Origin: Boletus sp. NGJ
Lineage: Eukaryota; Basidiomycota; Agaricomycetes; Boletales; Boletaceae
DNA: 64,000 nucleotides
Assembly (NCBI GenBank): GCA_019096195.1
Contig: JAGTXK010000022.1
Span: 1 to 64,000, forward strand
Direction of reading: 5' to 3'
Part shown: in pieces, positions 34,526 to 45,738 of the stretch
Layout: each line of letters begins with the position of its first letter
How positions within the stretch are numbered: the stretch's first letter is position 1
Position numbers and translations under genes: made by a program
Notes under the pieces: model-generated
Database searches by the model: none
The model's input: only the letters and a program-made list of their open reading frames with translations
Told to the model about the DNA's origin: nothing

Positions 34526-36094
34526 TCACATCGTCCCAGCCCATCGCTGCACGTTCGCCACACGTAGCCGTTCCACAGGCCTATATTCAAAACCTCTCTG
34601 AACTGCAACAGGAGTCAGTGGGATGTCGTCGAACTCAACATAGTCTGCAACTGACAGGCTCCCGCAGATGTCAGCTACTTTGAAGTACGATTTGGCTGGT
34701 AACTGAAGTTCCATATTGATGGGTACACGTTTGAGTCCCTCCATGAGCTCGGCGGCCTCATTCCACTGCTGGAAGCCTTCCATGAGTACGAATTGAACAA
34801 GGACATGCAAGATACGGTAGCTTGGCACGTCCAAGGCCTGGCCGGAGCCCTCGCTTGAGAAAAGCTGCGGTGCTGGGGAACGGGCATATTCAAGCCAATG
34901 AAGCAGCGGGAGTTGAGTCCAACCGAAATACTTGATGGCACCTTTGGTACACAAACCGGACGTGAGATCAACGTGGGTGGTGGCCGGAGGGGAAGGGTCA
35001 TTAGGCAACGGAAGGAATATAAAGTAATCGATGTCCTTGAGCGCAATCTTGATTCCATGGCTGCCATCAAATCCGACCCCTGGTTTCACGTTAGCACACC
35101 ATCCGGCAGACCATCGTAAAACTCACAGTTCATGATCTTGGACTCTGAAAGTGGGGCCGTAGCTTCGGCCCTTGGCATAGCATGGAGCGATGATAGTGCG
35201 GTGCGTATGCACGACAGCCTTGGAGAAACCAGTCGACCCGGAAGTCATGAAAAGGATAGCTTCGTCATCAGGTTTAGGGACGTGGACAGCAAAGTCCGTG
35301 CCCAATGTCTCGGCTGAAGCTTTCAGATCGGAGAGCAAGTGGATGTCAAGGCCAGGGATGTATTGCACTTGGTCAGCGCCGCTCTCGTTTGTCAACCAGG
35401 TTGCCGGAGAGAAAAGATTCTTGACGTGAGCCGCGTGACCTCCTTGCTGAGCACTCAAGGCGGGCTGCGAGCAAGGCACGCAGCCAGCGAGGAGACAGGC
35501 CAAAACGGCCGCCATGTTGTCCTCGTGCTCAGTGAGATAGACGACGATTACTGATCCAGCGGGCTTTCCCCAGGCACGGATAGCCTTTGCCAGGGAGAGG
35601 GCATATTGACTGAACTCGTAGAAAGTCTTTGTTTGAATGGAAGAGTCATGGGCTGAGGAAGAGACGAAGCCAAGTTGATGGTGATGGTATTGGTGGACAG
35701 CGCGAGAGAGACCACCAAGGAGAGTCTCTCGGGCGATTGAGCTCGAGAGAGAAGCCTTCAATTCAGGAATGGCATCGAGTGGAGTGACGGGCGAAGAAAC
35801 AGCGATGACTAAAGAGTACACCTTGTGCTACGCAACTCGAGTCGAGAGGTTGTAAGTCAAAGGCATCATAACCTTCCCTTTCACCCAGGAGCTGGAAACG
35901 CTCGGGACCAGTAGCGTGTTGTCCATCCGTAGGGATTTCACCAGTTTTGCCCAGCTGGCCCGAAGAGGAGCCCTGGAACGACGGGTAGCAGTCTGAGTGG
36001 TACAGAGCGCACGAAATGCGGTGGAATTGGCCTGACAGGCAGCGCGAAGGGCAACTAGGCGAGCGGCATTTACTTTATGTACATGACCGGTCAC
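34526..36094 (-). CDS. AMP-binding (adenylate-forming) protein, atypical or truncated
   Basis: The N-terminal half belongs to the acyl/aryl adenylating (ANL) superfamily. TFYEFSQYALSLAKAIRAWG is near 35,610, then VIVVYLTEHEDNMAAVLACL, and the phosphate-binding motif ILFMTSGSTGFSKAVVHTH is near 35,230. Such enzymes activate a carboxylate with ATP. The expected continuation toward the A5-A10 motifs is not seen. After an intron near 35,110 the reading becomes KGAIKYFGWTQLPLLHWLEY, FVLMEGFQQWNEAAELMEGL and ADICGSLSVADYVEFDD, which I do not recognise. The gene may be a fusion, may be truncated by the neighbouring repeat island, or may be two genes. Exons upstream of 35,821 are uncertain. Confidence 0.55.
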
Positions 36095-36235
36095 TAGCTG
36101 GAGAGTTATCGGAGCGGGTTAAAGGACAGGTCGTGAGTAAACCGTGTTACATAGCTTAGATCAGCAAAAGCCTCGAGATGTCCAATTGCTTCCTTGTCGT
36201 TCTTAGTAGGGCGATACCGGACACGCAGCACGACG
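36095..36235. promoter_or_regulatory. Short divergent intergenic region
   Basis: About 140 bp separates the likely start side of the AMP-binding gene (minus) from the GLTP start (plus), so the two may share a bidirectional promoter. No specific box was identified. Confidence 0.3.
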
Positions 36236-37207
36236 ATGGCACCCTTTCTCGAAACCGTTAAGGCGAGTATAACATACGATCTAGCTTTCCCTCTCGCCGT
36301 CATAGTTAACCATTGCTTGCCTGCGTCTTCCGATCTCCTTGGACGTGACTTCTAGTCCTTTGCAGACGTACCTATCACAAACGATGGGATCGACACCCTC
36401 GCTTTCCTCGAAGCATCAGAAGGCGTCGTCCGGTTGTTCAGTGCGTATACCTTCCATCGATCAGCACGGATGGATGGCGACGAACTTGCCACGCTGAAAT
36501 GAACCCCCCCACATCACCCCATCGCAGAACTTCTCGAGAACCCTGCGTTCGCACCCGTCGTGAGCGACCTCGACGGGAATATCACCGTCCGTCCTCGCCC
36601 TCTCTCCCTGGGCTGCATCGACATCCTCACTCCCCCCCTTTTTTTGCGTTCTCTAGAAAGTCCGTACCCGATATCTCGCGAATCCTACCCAATCCACCAC
36701 CCTCGAGCTCCTCACCTGCAACGAACAATCCGAGAAGAAACGTCCCGCAACAGAAGGCCTCATGTGGCTCCTCCGCGGTCTCTTGTTCACGTATCAAGCG
36801 CTCCATACGGCCCAACGTGACCCCAACACCGAACTTGCAGCCGCGTTCACCAAGGGGTACGAGGCCAGTTTGAAACAGCATCACAATTTCTTCGTCAAGG
36901 GCATATTTTCTGTGTGTTTCTTTTTGTCTTTTTGTCTTTTTGTCTTCTTTTTCTTTTTTTTCGAGCGCTGGTTGGGCATGCGTGGGTAAGGATGGTACTG
37001 ACGATCGCTTTCGCAACCTAGCTCGCAATGAAAGCCTGTCCATACCGTAGAGACTTTTACGCCAAACTCGCCGCGGATCCAGACGGCGGCGCGTCCGTCG
37101 CGGGCGACAAGGTCAACTTTGAACTTAACAGATGGCTGGACGGGCTCGACAAGCGGGTCGGGCAAATGCAAAACGTGTACAAGGAGAAAGGGTACGGGGA
37201 CGTATAA
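36236..37207 (+). CDS. Glycolipid transfer protein (GLTP domain)
   Basis: A soluble all-helical protein that moves glycosphingolipids between membranes. Exons read 36236-36262, 36356-36440, 36528-36586, 36657-36911 and 37022-37207. Exon 1 encodes MAPFLETVK. Exon 2 has SFADVPITNDGIDTLAFLEA. The sugar-binding signature is SDLDGNITKVRTRYL (Asp, Asn and Lys in D-X3-N-X2-K spacing). The headgroup-stacking Trp is in GLMWLLRGL, and the conserved His in HHNFFVK. It ends VYKEKGYGDV. Length of about 203 residues is normal for the family. Intron 1 appears to start with GC rather than GT (GCGAGT...CTAG), giving the expected ETVK-SFADVP junction; an alternative GT donor six bases earlier would drop two residues. 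Confidence 0.88.
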
Positions 37208-37707
37208 TAACACCCCCGGAAAAAAAAAGGGCTTATCTACGCTCTCTCTCTCACACATGAATAATTGCCAAGTTGTGTACGGTATCACGAAGCGGTTTTT
37301 TTGAGTGGACTTGGTACAATATTGCACTTCGTTCCTACCTGCACCTTTGTGTTGGGAATTAGAGCGGGCAAGTACGTCGTCGCCGTTGATGTGCATGATC
37401 GACAGATAGTAGATACGCATTCGTACCCGACCAACGCGATGTCATAGCCCCCCACGACGTCCAGCCCCGAGCGAATCAACGTATCCAACTCAACTAAATC
37501 GATCGATGACCAGGTGGTCAACATCCGCACCGTACGCGTGACATGACTCGAGCGTACAGCAACGCACCACAAGAAATGACCGACAATCTCAACAACGGCC
37601 CATCCGACCGTCCAATGCGCCAGCGCACAGCAACATCCAATCACCCCCTCCAAAAAAAAAAACGACGGATCATCCCATCCGACATGCCCTGTCCCAAGAA
37701 ACCCCTC
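37208..37707. other. Intergenic between GLTP and kinase 3' ends
   Basis: Convergent 3' region. Contains short A and T runs but no recognised gene. Confidence 0.45.
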
Positions 37708-39094
37708 CTAGCACGCTTCGTCGCCGTCGCACTCTCGCACCGCGTCACCACACACAATCTTCAACGTCGACTCGTACGACCCCGCAACGGTATTCAACAG
37801 CTGTTCGTGCACGAACGCGACCATGTCCGAATCGCAAGGACGTTCCGCCGCCACAAACGACCAACAGCGCATCATAAACCACCACTGATCGTCCGTCACG
37901 ACAGAGGTCGCACTGGGTCGCTTCGGACGTTCCCCCTTGGATATCGCCAGTATCACCTGCTCGTCGCGGGTAAAGTAATGATAGGGTACTTTACCGCTCA
38001 AGACCTATCAAAGACGAAGACCTCGGAAGTCAGCACCCGACTCGTTAAAAAGGTAGGTTACGGTAGACGCGCACGTGGAGCATGATCCCGGCAAACGAAT
38101 ACATGTCGCTCTCCAACGTCGGAAAGATCTTGAGTGCATCCTCGTCTTCGTTCTCGGGCTCCCGCATCTCAAATAACTCGGGCGCTGTCCAGCGGAGCGT
38201 CCCTTTTACTTGGTATGTCAACGCAATGGAGGATCCTTCGATTTCGGTCACGACGATCGACAGACCGAAATCAGCAATGCAGGCTCTTCCACTGCCATAG
38301 ATGAGGATGTTTGACTGCAATGTTTATGTGAGCGAGCAAAACCAGCAAATTAGCCACCACGTACACCAGAGATATCGCCATGCACGACGGACTGAGAATG
38401 CACTACGAATGAATGGGACATTTCACCGACTGGATAGTCATGATGCTGCAGAATGACTTACGATACTGCAGTCCCAAAGCCACGTCGTTGATCTGCACAG
38501 CCATCACTCAACAATGCTGAACAACACCTATGATCAAAACCACTCACTATACCAAACCTTTGCTGTGGTGTCAAGTTATTATTGCGGCGATCGATATAAA
38601 ACGTCAATGACCCATTCTCGACCCACGGACAGACCATGGCAGGAAAATCCCCATAATCTTTCGTTGTCCCAAGCAGTGGTATCACGTTCCTGTGCTCTAG
38701 CTTCAACCAGAGTTTGATCTCCCGTCGAAGACGCTGTGAACAAATTTAATTCTCATACAAATTCATTTGGCCTATAATACGCACCCTCTGCTTCGACAGG
38801 TCATTGCCCTGAGCCGAATATTTTTTAATTACTTTGATGGCGACCTATGATTGATCATGAGTTTCAACCACTGCGAAGTCTATATGATGACGTAACTGGC
38901 ATGGTCCTCCCGTTTACATTGAGCATGCCTCGGTAGATATCGCCGTGGCTACCGCCAGAGACCGGATGGGTCCCTTCTGGCACAATACTGCCAGTGAGGT
39001 TGTTGGTGGGGTCGGATCGACTGCCATGGAGTTCAAAAATGAGTGAATCAACCTCGGAATATAATGCTTTACATTTCACGAATAAAACTCGCAT
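37708..39094 (-). CDS. Protein kinase, TKL-like, HGD-type catalytic loop
   Basis: A Ser/Thr or dual-specificity kinase of the tyrosine-kinase-like type expanded in mushroom fungi. The start MRVLFVKCKALYSEVDSL precedes a glycine loop (VSGGSHGDIYRG near 38,960). The ATP lysine is in VAIKVIKKY (near 38,840). The hinge follows HRNVIPLLGTTKDYGDFPAM near 38,680. The catalytic loop reads VVHGDIS near 38,370, so HRD is HGD with the Asp kept. The DFG motif is in CIADFGLSIV near 38,260, and the APE motif in WTAPELFE near 38,190. The C-lobe ends near DAVRECDGDEAC at 37,708. Five or more short introns. It appears intact and potentially active, as a non-RD kinase. Confidence 0.82.
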
Positions 39095-39499
39095 TTTCAG
39101 TTTCGCTGACTGGTTTCCTCGATTGTGTTGGACTGGGCGGATTTGAACTGGGGGGACGCTAAAACTTTTCAGAGTTTTGTAAAATCGAATAACTAAAAGG
39201 TGTCACACCATTATGATGGGATCATGCAACATGGAAATCGGAGAGCGACCACAGGGTGAAAGTGACTATGCCGGAAATCGAATATGAAAGTGGGCGCACA
39301 ATCATCGCGCGAAAAAGACTTACGGTCGGTAGGTCGTCCTAGAGAAATAAATTTCTCGTTATTGACTTGCCAAGTCTTTATCCAAAAATGTAACTCACCA
39401 CAGGACAATGCAACGAAGAATTCGAACTATGGGTGTAAGGGCTTCCTTGTACAGAGGGCTAAGGTAGATGCATCAATGAATCTTTGGAGAAGGATATGA

Positions 39500-40923
39500 A
39501 CCTACACTGGGAGTTCGTGGGTCATCAATCTCCAAAAGGAAAGTATCAGAAGGTAGTAGTAATCGCAAGGTATGTTGCTAACGCACCAAATCAATTTGCG
39601 GAGTTTTTGGACGGAATAAACCCCAGATTCGGCCCTTCTTGGAACTTTTGCTCTTGGTGGAACTGTGATCACTACTTTCAGGTGATTCGTTATGCTGGAA
39701 GAAGAGGATGCATATGAGGCGGATACAACAGTGAAACGAACACTCACAGGATCGGGTGAGAGTAAACCATCATGGTCTAAAGCCTGGATACAACAGAGTG
39801 AAATCAATATCACCCATTGTGTGGAGGCTCGGTGCAAATACATTAGAAGGGTCACGGTCCCTAGTATGTACACGCCAGTTTGGAAACACGAGCAGAGGAG
39901 TACTATTCGTCTGTCGTACAAGAGGGTCAGGTTGAAAATATGGTGGATGGATAGATATGGTGAACATACCGGTCCTCGGTTAGGTTCTAGTGGGAAGTCC
40001 TTGAAGAGGTTGGGAGCGAGGTTCCTCAGGTTCCACACACGAATATTTGAATCCCGTGCCCCACTGACAAGATGATTATCGTCAGGCGAGATCGAGACGG
40101 AATGCACTTGGGCATCGTGTCGGAGATTCGGTCCTATTTGTTGGAATGTCACTGTTTCCCAGAGACGGATAGTCTTATCCCATGAGGCCGTTGCGAAAAA
40201 ATTCGTATTGTGCGACAACGCGATCGAGAAAACAACATCGCTGTGTCCACTACACGTGGCCCGCAGCGCCCCAGTGTTCGGATTGTAAATTTTGATGGAA
40301 CCGTTGATACAGCCAGCAAAGAGGCGCCCATCGTCAGACCATGCAAGTGACCACGCTTCTTCATTGATGGCCACACTAGCCCCGGTGGTTCTGTCCCAGA
40401 TCTGGATGACCTCCCGGTCACAGCTTGCGATTTTACTTCCGTCTAGGGAATAGCAGATCCACCAGACGGCATCTGAATGGCCCTTGAACGGACCCGCAAG
40501 TTTGTCGAGCGTCTTCGAGGACCATACGAGCATTGTCCCGTCTTGGGCACCACTTGCCAGCTGGGTTGAATCTGGAGAGAATGACAACGATTTGACCACT
40601 TCCGCGTGTCTCCCAGTCGACTTCATGACTTCCAGTGTGGGCCTCTCGAGGTCCAATAATCTCACCCTTCCATCTCTCCCCCCCATGGCCAACCAACGTC
40701 CGTTAGGCGAGGTCGCGAGTGCACATGCGACCGGCTCCATGACCATTTTATTAAGTCTATCTGATAAATTCCACCGTCGAACGGTCTGGTCCTCGTCGGA
40801 TGCACTAATAATTTTGTCATCCGAAATAAACGCGACGAACGTCAACCTGCCATTGTGCCCGCGCAGCAGCGATGGTGTTGTGTGAACTTCACTTGTACGA
40901 TTCGCGGGTGACATGGCCAGCAC
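39500..40923 (-). CDS. WD40 repeat protein
   Basis: A beta-propeller scaffold, substrate unknown. From ATG at 40,923 (or 40,914) repeats begin with LLRGHNGRLTFVAFISDDKI, then GRHAEVVKSLSFSPDSTQLA, FKGHSDAVWWICYSLDGSKI, CSGHSDVVFSIALSHNTNFF and LRHDAQVHSVSISPDDNHLV, giving about six or seven blades, enough for one propeller. After LEPNRGP at about 39,970 a GTATGT donor begins an intron, and a smaller exon follows (TNSTPLLVFPNWRVHTRDRD). Further short exons run to about 39,500 with a basic segment (KSKSSKKGRIWGLF). The exact stop is uncertain. Such WD40 proteins in mushrooms often derive from NLR-like families, but no NACHT domain is seen here. Confidence 0.75.
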
Positions 40924-40929
40924 CCGTGG

Positions 40930-41412
40930 TTTGGTGCGGGAAAGGAGGGGTCAGAAAAGACGGATGAGAAACTGAGGGCGGTTGATGGGGTAAGACTTTG
41001 GGCATGTTCCAACGCTGTATGCCCGCTCATAGGCTCACAGCCGCCGCTGGACCTGGCACGTGCTCTATGTTCCGGCGGGCAATGAGAGCCCTTAAATTGG
41101 CGAACGGAACAAAGTTTGCTTCCAAAAAGGGAAGTTGCTTTCTCAGAGTACAAGGTCGGTTCTCCGCAGTTCCTGAACTAAATGACTATGAATCAGAAAT
41201 CATTAATCAGGCGAAGTCTGGCAACCAATGGGGTATGGGGACTAAATGAGAATTCGTATCGGTATGCAAAAAAACCCGTTACTTCTCGGGGAACTATCAT
41301 CAGGCAGGTAGCGCTGAAGTCTTATAAGGCCTGAATGTCGGTATAGTCCTTATCATAAATATTATTGATAAATTAAAGACTTTGGTGTGGTAAAAGGAGG
41401 GTCAGAAAAGAC
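40930..41412. repeat. 32-bp imperfect direct repeat flanking about 420 bp
   Basis: TTTGGTG(C/T)GG(G/T)AAA... is followed by GGTCAGAAAAGAC at 40,930-40,961 and again at 41,381-41,412 with four or five mismatches. No gene is recognised between the copies. One copy sits immediately upstream of the WD40 start. Confidence 0.5.
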
Positions 41413-41959
41413 AGTGGAATGGATGCACATCAATGTCAGTCTTTGAGCTTGCCTTTATAGTGCTCTCGTTCACCACACCACCCAAAGCTTGCTTGTTCGA
41501 AATGAACAGGGGCTAGTTTCGTATGTCATCACTTCCAAGGTAGTAGGCAGAACGATTGCGCGGGAGTATGTTAGTTGTACTAATGAAGGTAGTGCACATT
41601 CAACCTTGATGCATTCATGCAGTGGCTTGCTACTGAGGACTCATATGAAAGTGTTGGCGGAAACTTGATCTGCTTGGATCCTGGCTATTCAACAAAATGC
41701 TGGTGTTAATTGTTTAGAGATTCGGATGGCATCCTCTCAATCCCTCCGAGTCGTCCACTTTTCAATAATAGTTTCAGACAGCCCTTGCCAAAAATAAAAA
41801 ATAAAGTCAGGGAAATCATTCATCGTTGATTCGGATCAAAACTAATATACAGACGATACGAGGTACATTTCATGCAACTCACCAAAGTATTTCTTTTCTC
41901 TTCCCTCTCCGTTATTTTCTTCTCTTGAAACGCAAACACGCGATCAAGAATTTCGGGTC
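41413..41959. other. Intergenic, nothing recognised
   Basis: AT-rich, includes the 3' region of the NmrA-like gene. No gene, repeat or RNA seen. Confidence 0.45.
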
Positions 41960-43410
41960 TCAGGCACGGGGTGCATGTTTCAACTGCCACTCGACCTCCC
42001 CCCGTATGCTCTTCAACATGTCCTCCGTGGTGTACTTGGGCTCCCAGCCAAGAGCACGCGCTCGGCTGGCCTTGCACCTACAGTGGGTTCCGAGGAAACG
42101 TAGCTGAAAGTAATGTAAGTGGCACGCATAACGAGGACGTCATCCGTGGCCACGTACCATAGCAGACTGCTTGTAGTCCTCTTCGGTAAACGCGTTCGGT
42201 TCCGGTGTCTCACTCACACCAAGATCGTAAAGCACTTCTCCGATCTTGGCGCCGACGTCTTTCAACAAGTGGTGACCGTTCTCGCCAAAATAAAACCCCT
42301 CGCGACCGTGGCCCGCCTTTCCTTCCAGGATGGCGTCATAGACAACGATGTAGAGATCCGCGACTGTCGATCGCGGTAACATAAGTATTTTCCTTTACGG
42401 AACAAACAGGAGAATCACCGTCGTCGATGTGAATGTTTGGCCACACGTTCAATCCCTGGCCGACATATCCGCCACGCTTCCTCGCAATACAACCAGCAAT
42501 CGCCAAAGGAATCTGAATGGAGCGAGTGTTCTGAATACCCAAATCCACCAGTTTTCCAGAAGCGAAGCCGTAGATCGTCGGAGGGAGAACGACGTATGTC
42601 TTCACGTACCCTTGTGATTGTGGGTGAGTAGACACGCCGAAGGCATGCTTGGGCAACACGTGTCGTACGGGTATGAGACTCACCTTCCTTATCAGCGGCG
42701 AGAACGAGCAGGTCGACGTTCCGGTGAAGTTGGGTGTCTGCAATAGTGTCTAGTTGGGCTACGTCGGTATCATCCCAGACTGTCTCGGTTGCATAGTTCC
42801 CGTCCGTCATGTCGATAACGACGCCTAACAAGATGTGATCAAGGCGAGGAGTGAGAGGGGCTTAAGGAGCTGCGTACCAGTTCCAGACTAAATCACCACG
42901 CGTAAGAGGATGTCATCTCTCTAAAGTATTAATCACTCACGGTATGGATCAAACTAGGTACTTTGCCAGTCGCCTCGTACCTCTTCTTCAGACCTCTCAA
43001 GATCGCCGCACACGCTTCCGCGTTATCAGCATCCGCCTGTACCGGCGAAGCGACAGTAGCCACATCGAATTAAATCAGTTGTTCATGCCAGTTCAATGAT
43101 ACGCACGCATGCGAATATGACGTCACTCAAAGAGGCTTGTTTCTCAAGAAGTGCATGGTCGTCGTAGGATCCTAGGACGGTCTTGACCCCGAGTGATTCG
43201 AAGGCGGGAACCTTGTCCGCCTTACGAATGAGGACGGTGATCTCAGAGGTCGCAAAGGTGGGGTGTCGGAGAAGGCGATCGAGCACAGAGCCAGCGATAT
43301 AACCTGGAGGAAGAATAAAATTCAGATAGGGGTCATGGGTAATGAGCAACGACGACCGTTGGAGACATACCAGTCGCGCCTGTGATGAAAATTTGGGTTT
43401 TGGTAGACAT
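41960..43410 (-). CDS. NmrA-like / extended SDR NAD(P)-binding protein
   Basis: A Rossmann-fold protein of the atypical or extended SDR (NmrA-like) type; likely an NADPH-dependent reductase or redox sensor in the cytosol. Exon 1 gives MSTKTQIFITGATG, and exon 2 continues GYIAGSVLDRLLRHP, so the dinucleotide motif GATGYIAG is split by an intron. Further exons give SEITVLIRKADKVPAFESLG, VVIDMTDGNYATETVWDDTD, VLPPTIYGFASGKLVDLGIQ, NVWPNIHIDDVADLYIVVYD and SRARALGWEPKYTTEDMLKS, ending LKHAPRA at 41,960. The HIDDVADLYI block is typical of extended SDRs. About seven exons; no break seen. Substrate unknown. Confidence 0.82.
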
Positions 43411-44422
43411 GGTTGTAGCGATTTAGCTGTGAGGGAGGTGACAGTTGGGCTCTGCGGGTTTCGGTTGGCGTAACCCCTCTTTATACGCCTCCGCCGACGC
43501 CCATGAAATCAAATTGGGCATGAGAGCGTTGATCTCGAGCTCGGTTACACCGGGCTTCACCTTAAGGCGCTGGCTTATTCGAAGGTATTGTACGTGAAAT
43601 CTATCTATCTGGAGTGTGATCACTCTCAGTACCTTGCTCAGACTGGCCACAGCTGAATTCATCCAAGGAAGCTGTGCGATCTTCCATCCGGCACATGACC
43701 AGGTGACTGCTTCAACAGTTGGTTCCTAAAAGGCACGCTTTTGTACCTGTCAACAATAGGCGTCATAAGAAGCGTCACTGAGGAGGTGTACGGAAGGACA
43801 TTGCGCCCCATGATGCATGATGACTCACGCTCGCCGTGTCTCCCCGTGTGCTCTTATCTACTGCCGTTCTGCCGAGCGTCTTTATCTCGTGAGCATGATC
43901 AGCCTGGTACACATTAGGTAAACCATTCATAGCTTACCGGTATACCCTGCAGACAAGTAGCCACCAAAGCTCCTCCATATAACAGACTCGAATCGCATCT
44001 GGCCTATTTTTCCTAGTGAAACGAGCAAGTAGATAGTAATCTTCCATGGAGCTCAGAAAGTATCTGGTAGAAACCGTCAAACATGTTGCATCATTCTGTC
44101 AAAGCCAGTCACGATTTATCAAACTACCCGCACTAACCCCACAATCATGCATGGTACATACCCGAGGGGTGACTATCCCTGGAAGTGAGCGGGCCAGTTT
44201 CACAGTGCCGGAAACCTTGCTGGCAAGGTAACTTGGCTTTCGACGATGAAGAGCAAACATTACAGCTAAGCATGTACATGCACGCAACACTGACACAGGT
44301 CTTGTATGCTCAATGAGGATACAAAACTGACTTTGACAATCTCTCATATAGGTCGCGGTTCTGGGCTGAGGTGAGCCAGATGATCATGGTATATACGATG
44401 AAAGGGTAGAAGGTACCGGATA
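43411..44422. other. About 1 kb intergenic region
   Basis: No gene recognised. It should hold the promoter of the NmrA-like gene and the 3' end of the SDR. Small open frames (43,423-43,662 and 44,046-44,347) have no recognisable domain. Confidence 0.45.
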
Positions 44423-45482
44423 CTAGCCGATCATAGCTTTGTACATCATCCCAAGGACATATTGTCGCGGTAGCCATTGTAAGAGGTAAAACCAGGTGGA
44501 GTTGGAACCCAATGTCATGTACGGCGGTGGGCTTGCACTAAGGACCTGCACTACTACTTGTCGGGCGAACTCATTGGTGTCCATGCTCCCTCGACCCTGG
44601 CTGGCATTCATCCGGCCAAGTATTTGTGACTCGTACTCCTTGTACATTGTCGTGGGTGCGAGTGTCAAGGTCGCTTCCTGGTTCTTTGCGATGTTGGAAG
44701 TGACGCCACCTGGGGCGACAAGCATGACTTTAACGCCAAATGGCTTGCACTCCATTGCGAGACCTTCGGAGATGGTGTGGAGCGCAGCCTTGGAGGCACA
44801 GTACAGAGTATTCCACGGGGTCGTTCTGCGGAAGGAAAGATTAGCTTACGCCATTCGACAAGCACATAGGGTTCACATCAGGCCCACGATGGAACCGATG
44901 TTCACGATCAAACCTTCCTTGCGCTTGAACATGGAAGGTATCACCGCGTTCGACACCTGCAAAGCACCAAAGGTGTTCAGTTCGAAAGCGTTTCGCATCT
45001 GGTCGATAGTGGCCTCAGCTACGGGACCTAGAGACAAGGTTATTGCTTCGTACCCCAGCATGAAAATAGCCAACACGGTCGAGTGGCCAAAGCCAGAACA
45101 AAAAGCGTGAGGTCGGGGCTCACCAATAGATATAGCACCTGCATTATTCACGACGATGTCGATTTTGCCGGTTTCTGCGAGGATGGTTTGCACCGTGCGT
45201 TCAATATCATCTCCGTTGGTTACGTCCAGAACATGTTTTCGAATGTTTGGGTTCTGAAATCCCACCATGCTTTCGAGCCTTCGAGACGTTGCATATACAA
45301 TGCATCCTCGCGCAGCGAATTCCTCGCATCTGTACCGGAGGTTGATGAGCGTTGGTAATCAGGACACACATCGGCGGAATATAGTAACGTCAATGACACA
45401 CGTACAGTGCAAATCCTATTCCACCCGTTGAGCATCCAGTGACCAGAACTACTCTTTGGGTCCCTGCCGATGGTACTGACAT
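44423..45482 (-). CDS. Short-chain dehydrogenase/reductase (AYR1-like)
   Basis: A classical SDR with NADPH-type features, similar in layout to fungal 1-acyl-dihydroxyacetone-phosphate reductase (AYR1), which acts on lipid droplets and ER. It starts MSVPSAGTQRVVLVTG with the cofactor motif TGCSTGGIG near residue 15. YATSRRLESM follows, then HVLDVTNGDD and the NNAG motif in DIVVNNAGAISIG. The catalytic Ser is in LIVNIGSIVGL, and the active-site YCASK in LYCASKAALHTISEGLAME. The C-terminus is PRQYVLGMMYKAMIG. About four introns interrupt it. All key residues are present, so it is probably active; the exact substrate is inferred only from overall layout. Confidence 0.85.
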
Positions 45483-45738
45483 TGTGGAGATCTTTTCGTG
45501 ATTAGACCTGCGAGTTCAGATGCACACGTCGTTGCGCCTGTTGAAGGCCAGGACTGCGCGATGGGGTTCGTATGCAATGGCCCAGGACTGACTACGATAG
45601 GACCCGTTCAATGATTTATGCTTTGAAAGTGCTGAGCGGAGGTTGGACTCAACATCTGTGACAAGCCAATCCATGTTACCTGTGTGACTGCCAAAGTCAC
45701 CTTACATCGTAGTCACTACCCTCACGAGGCTCAGGTCT

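Noticed and set aside
39120-39165. tRNA-like T-loop sequence on the minus strand (AGTTCAAATCC)
   Set aside because: The flanks do not form a T stem or acceptor stem, and no matching A box lies upstream at the right distance.
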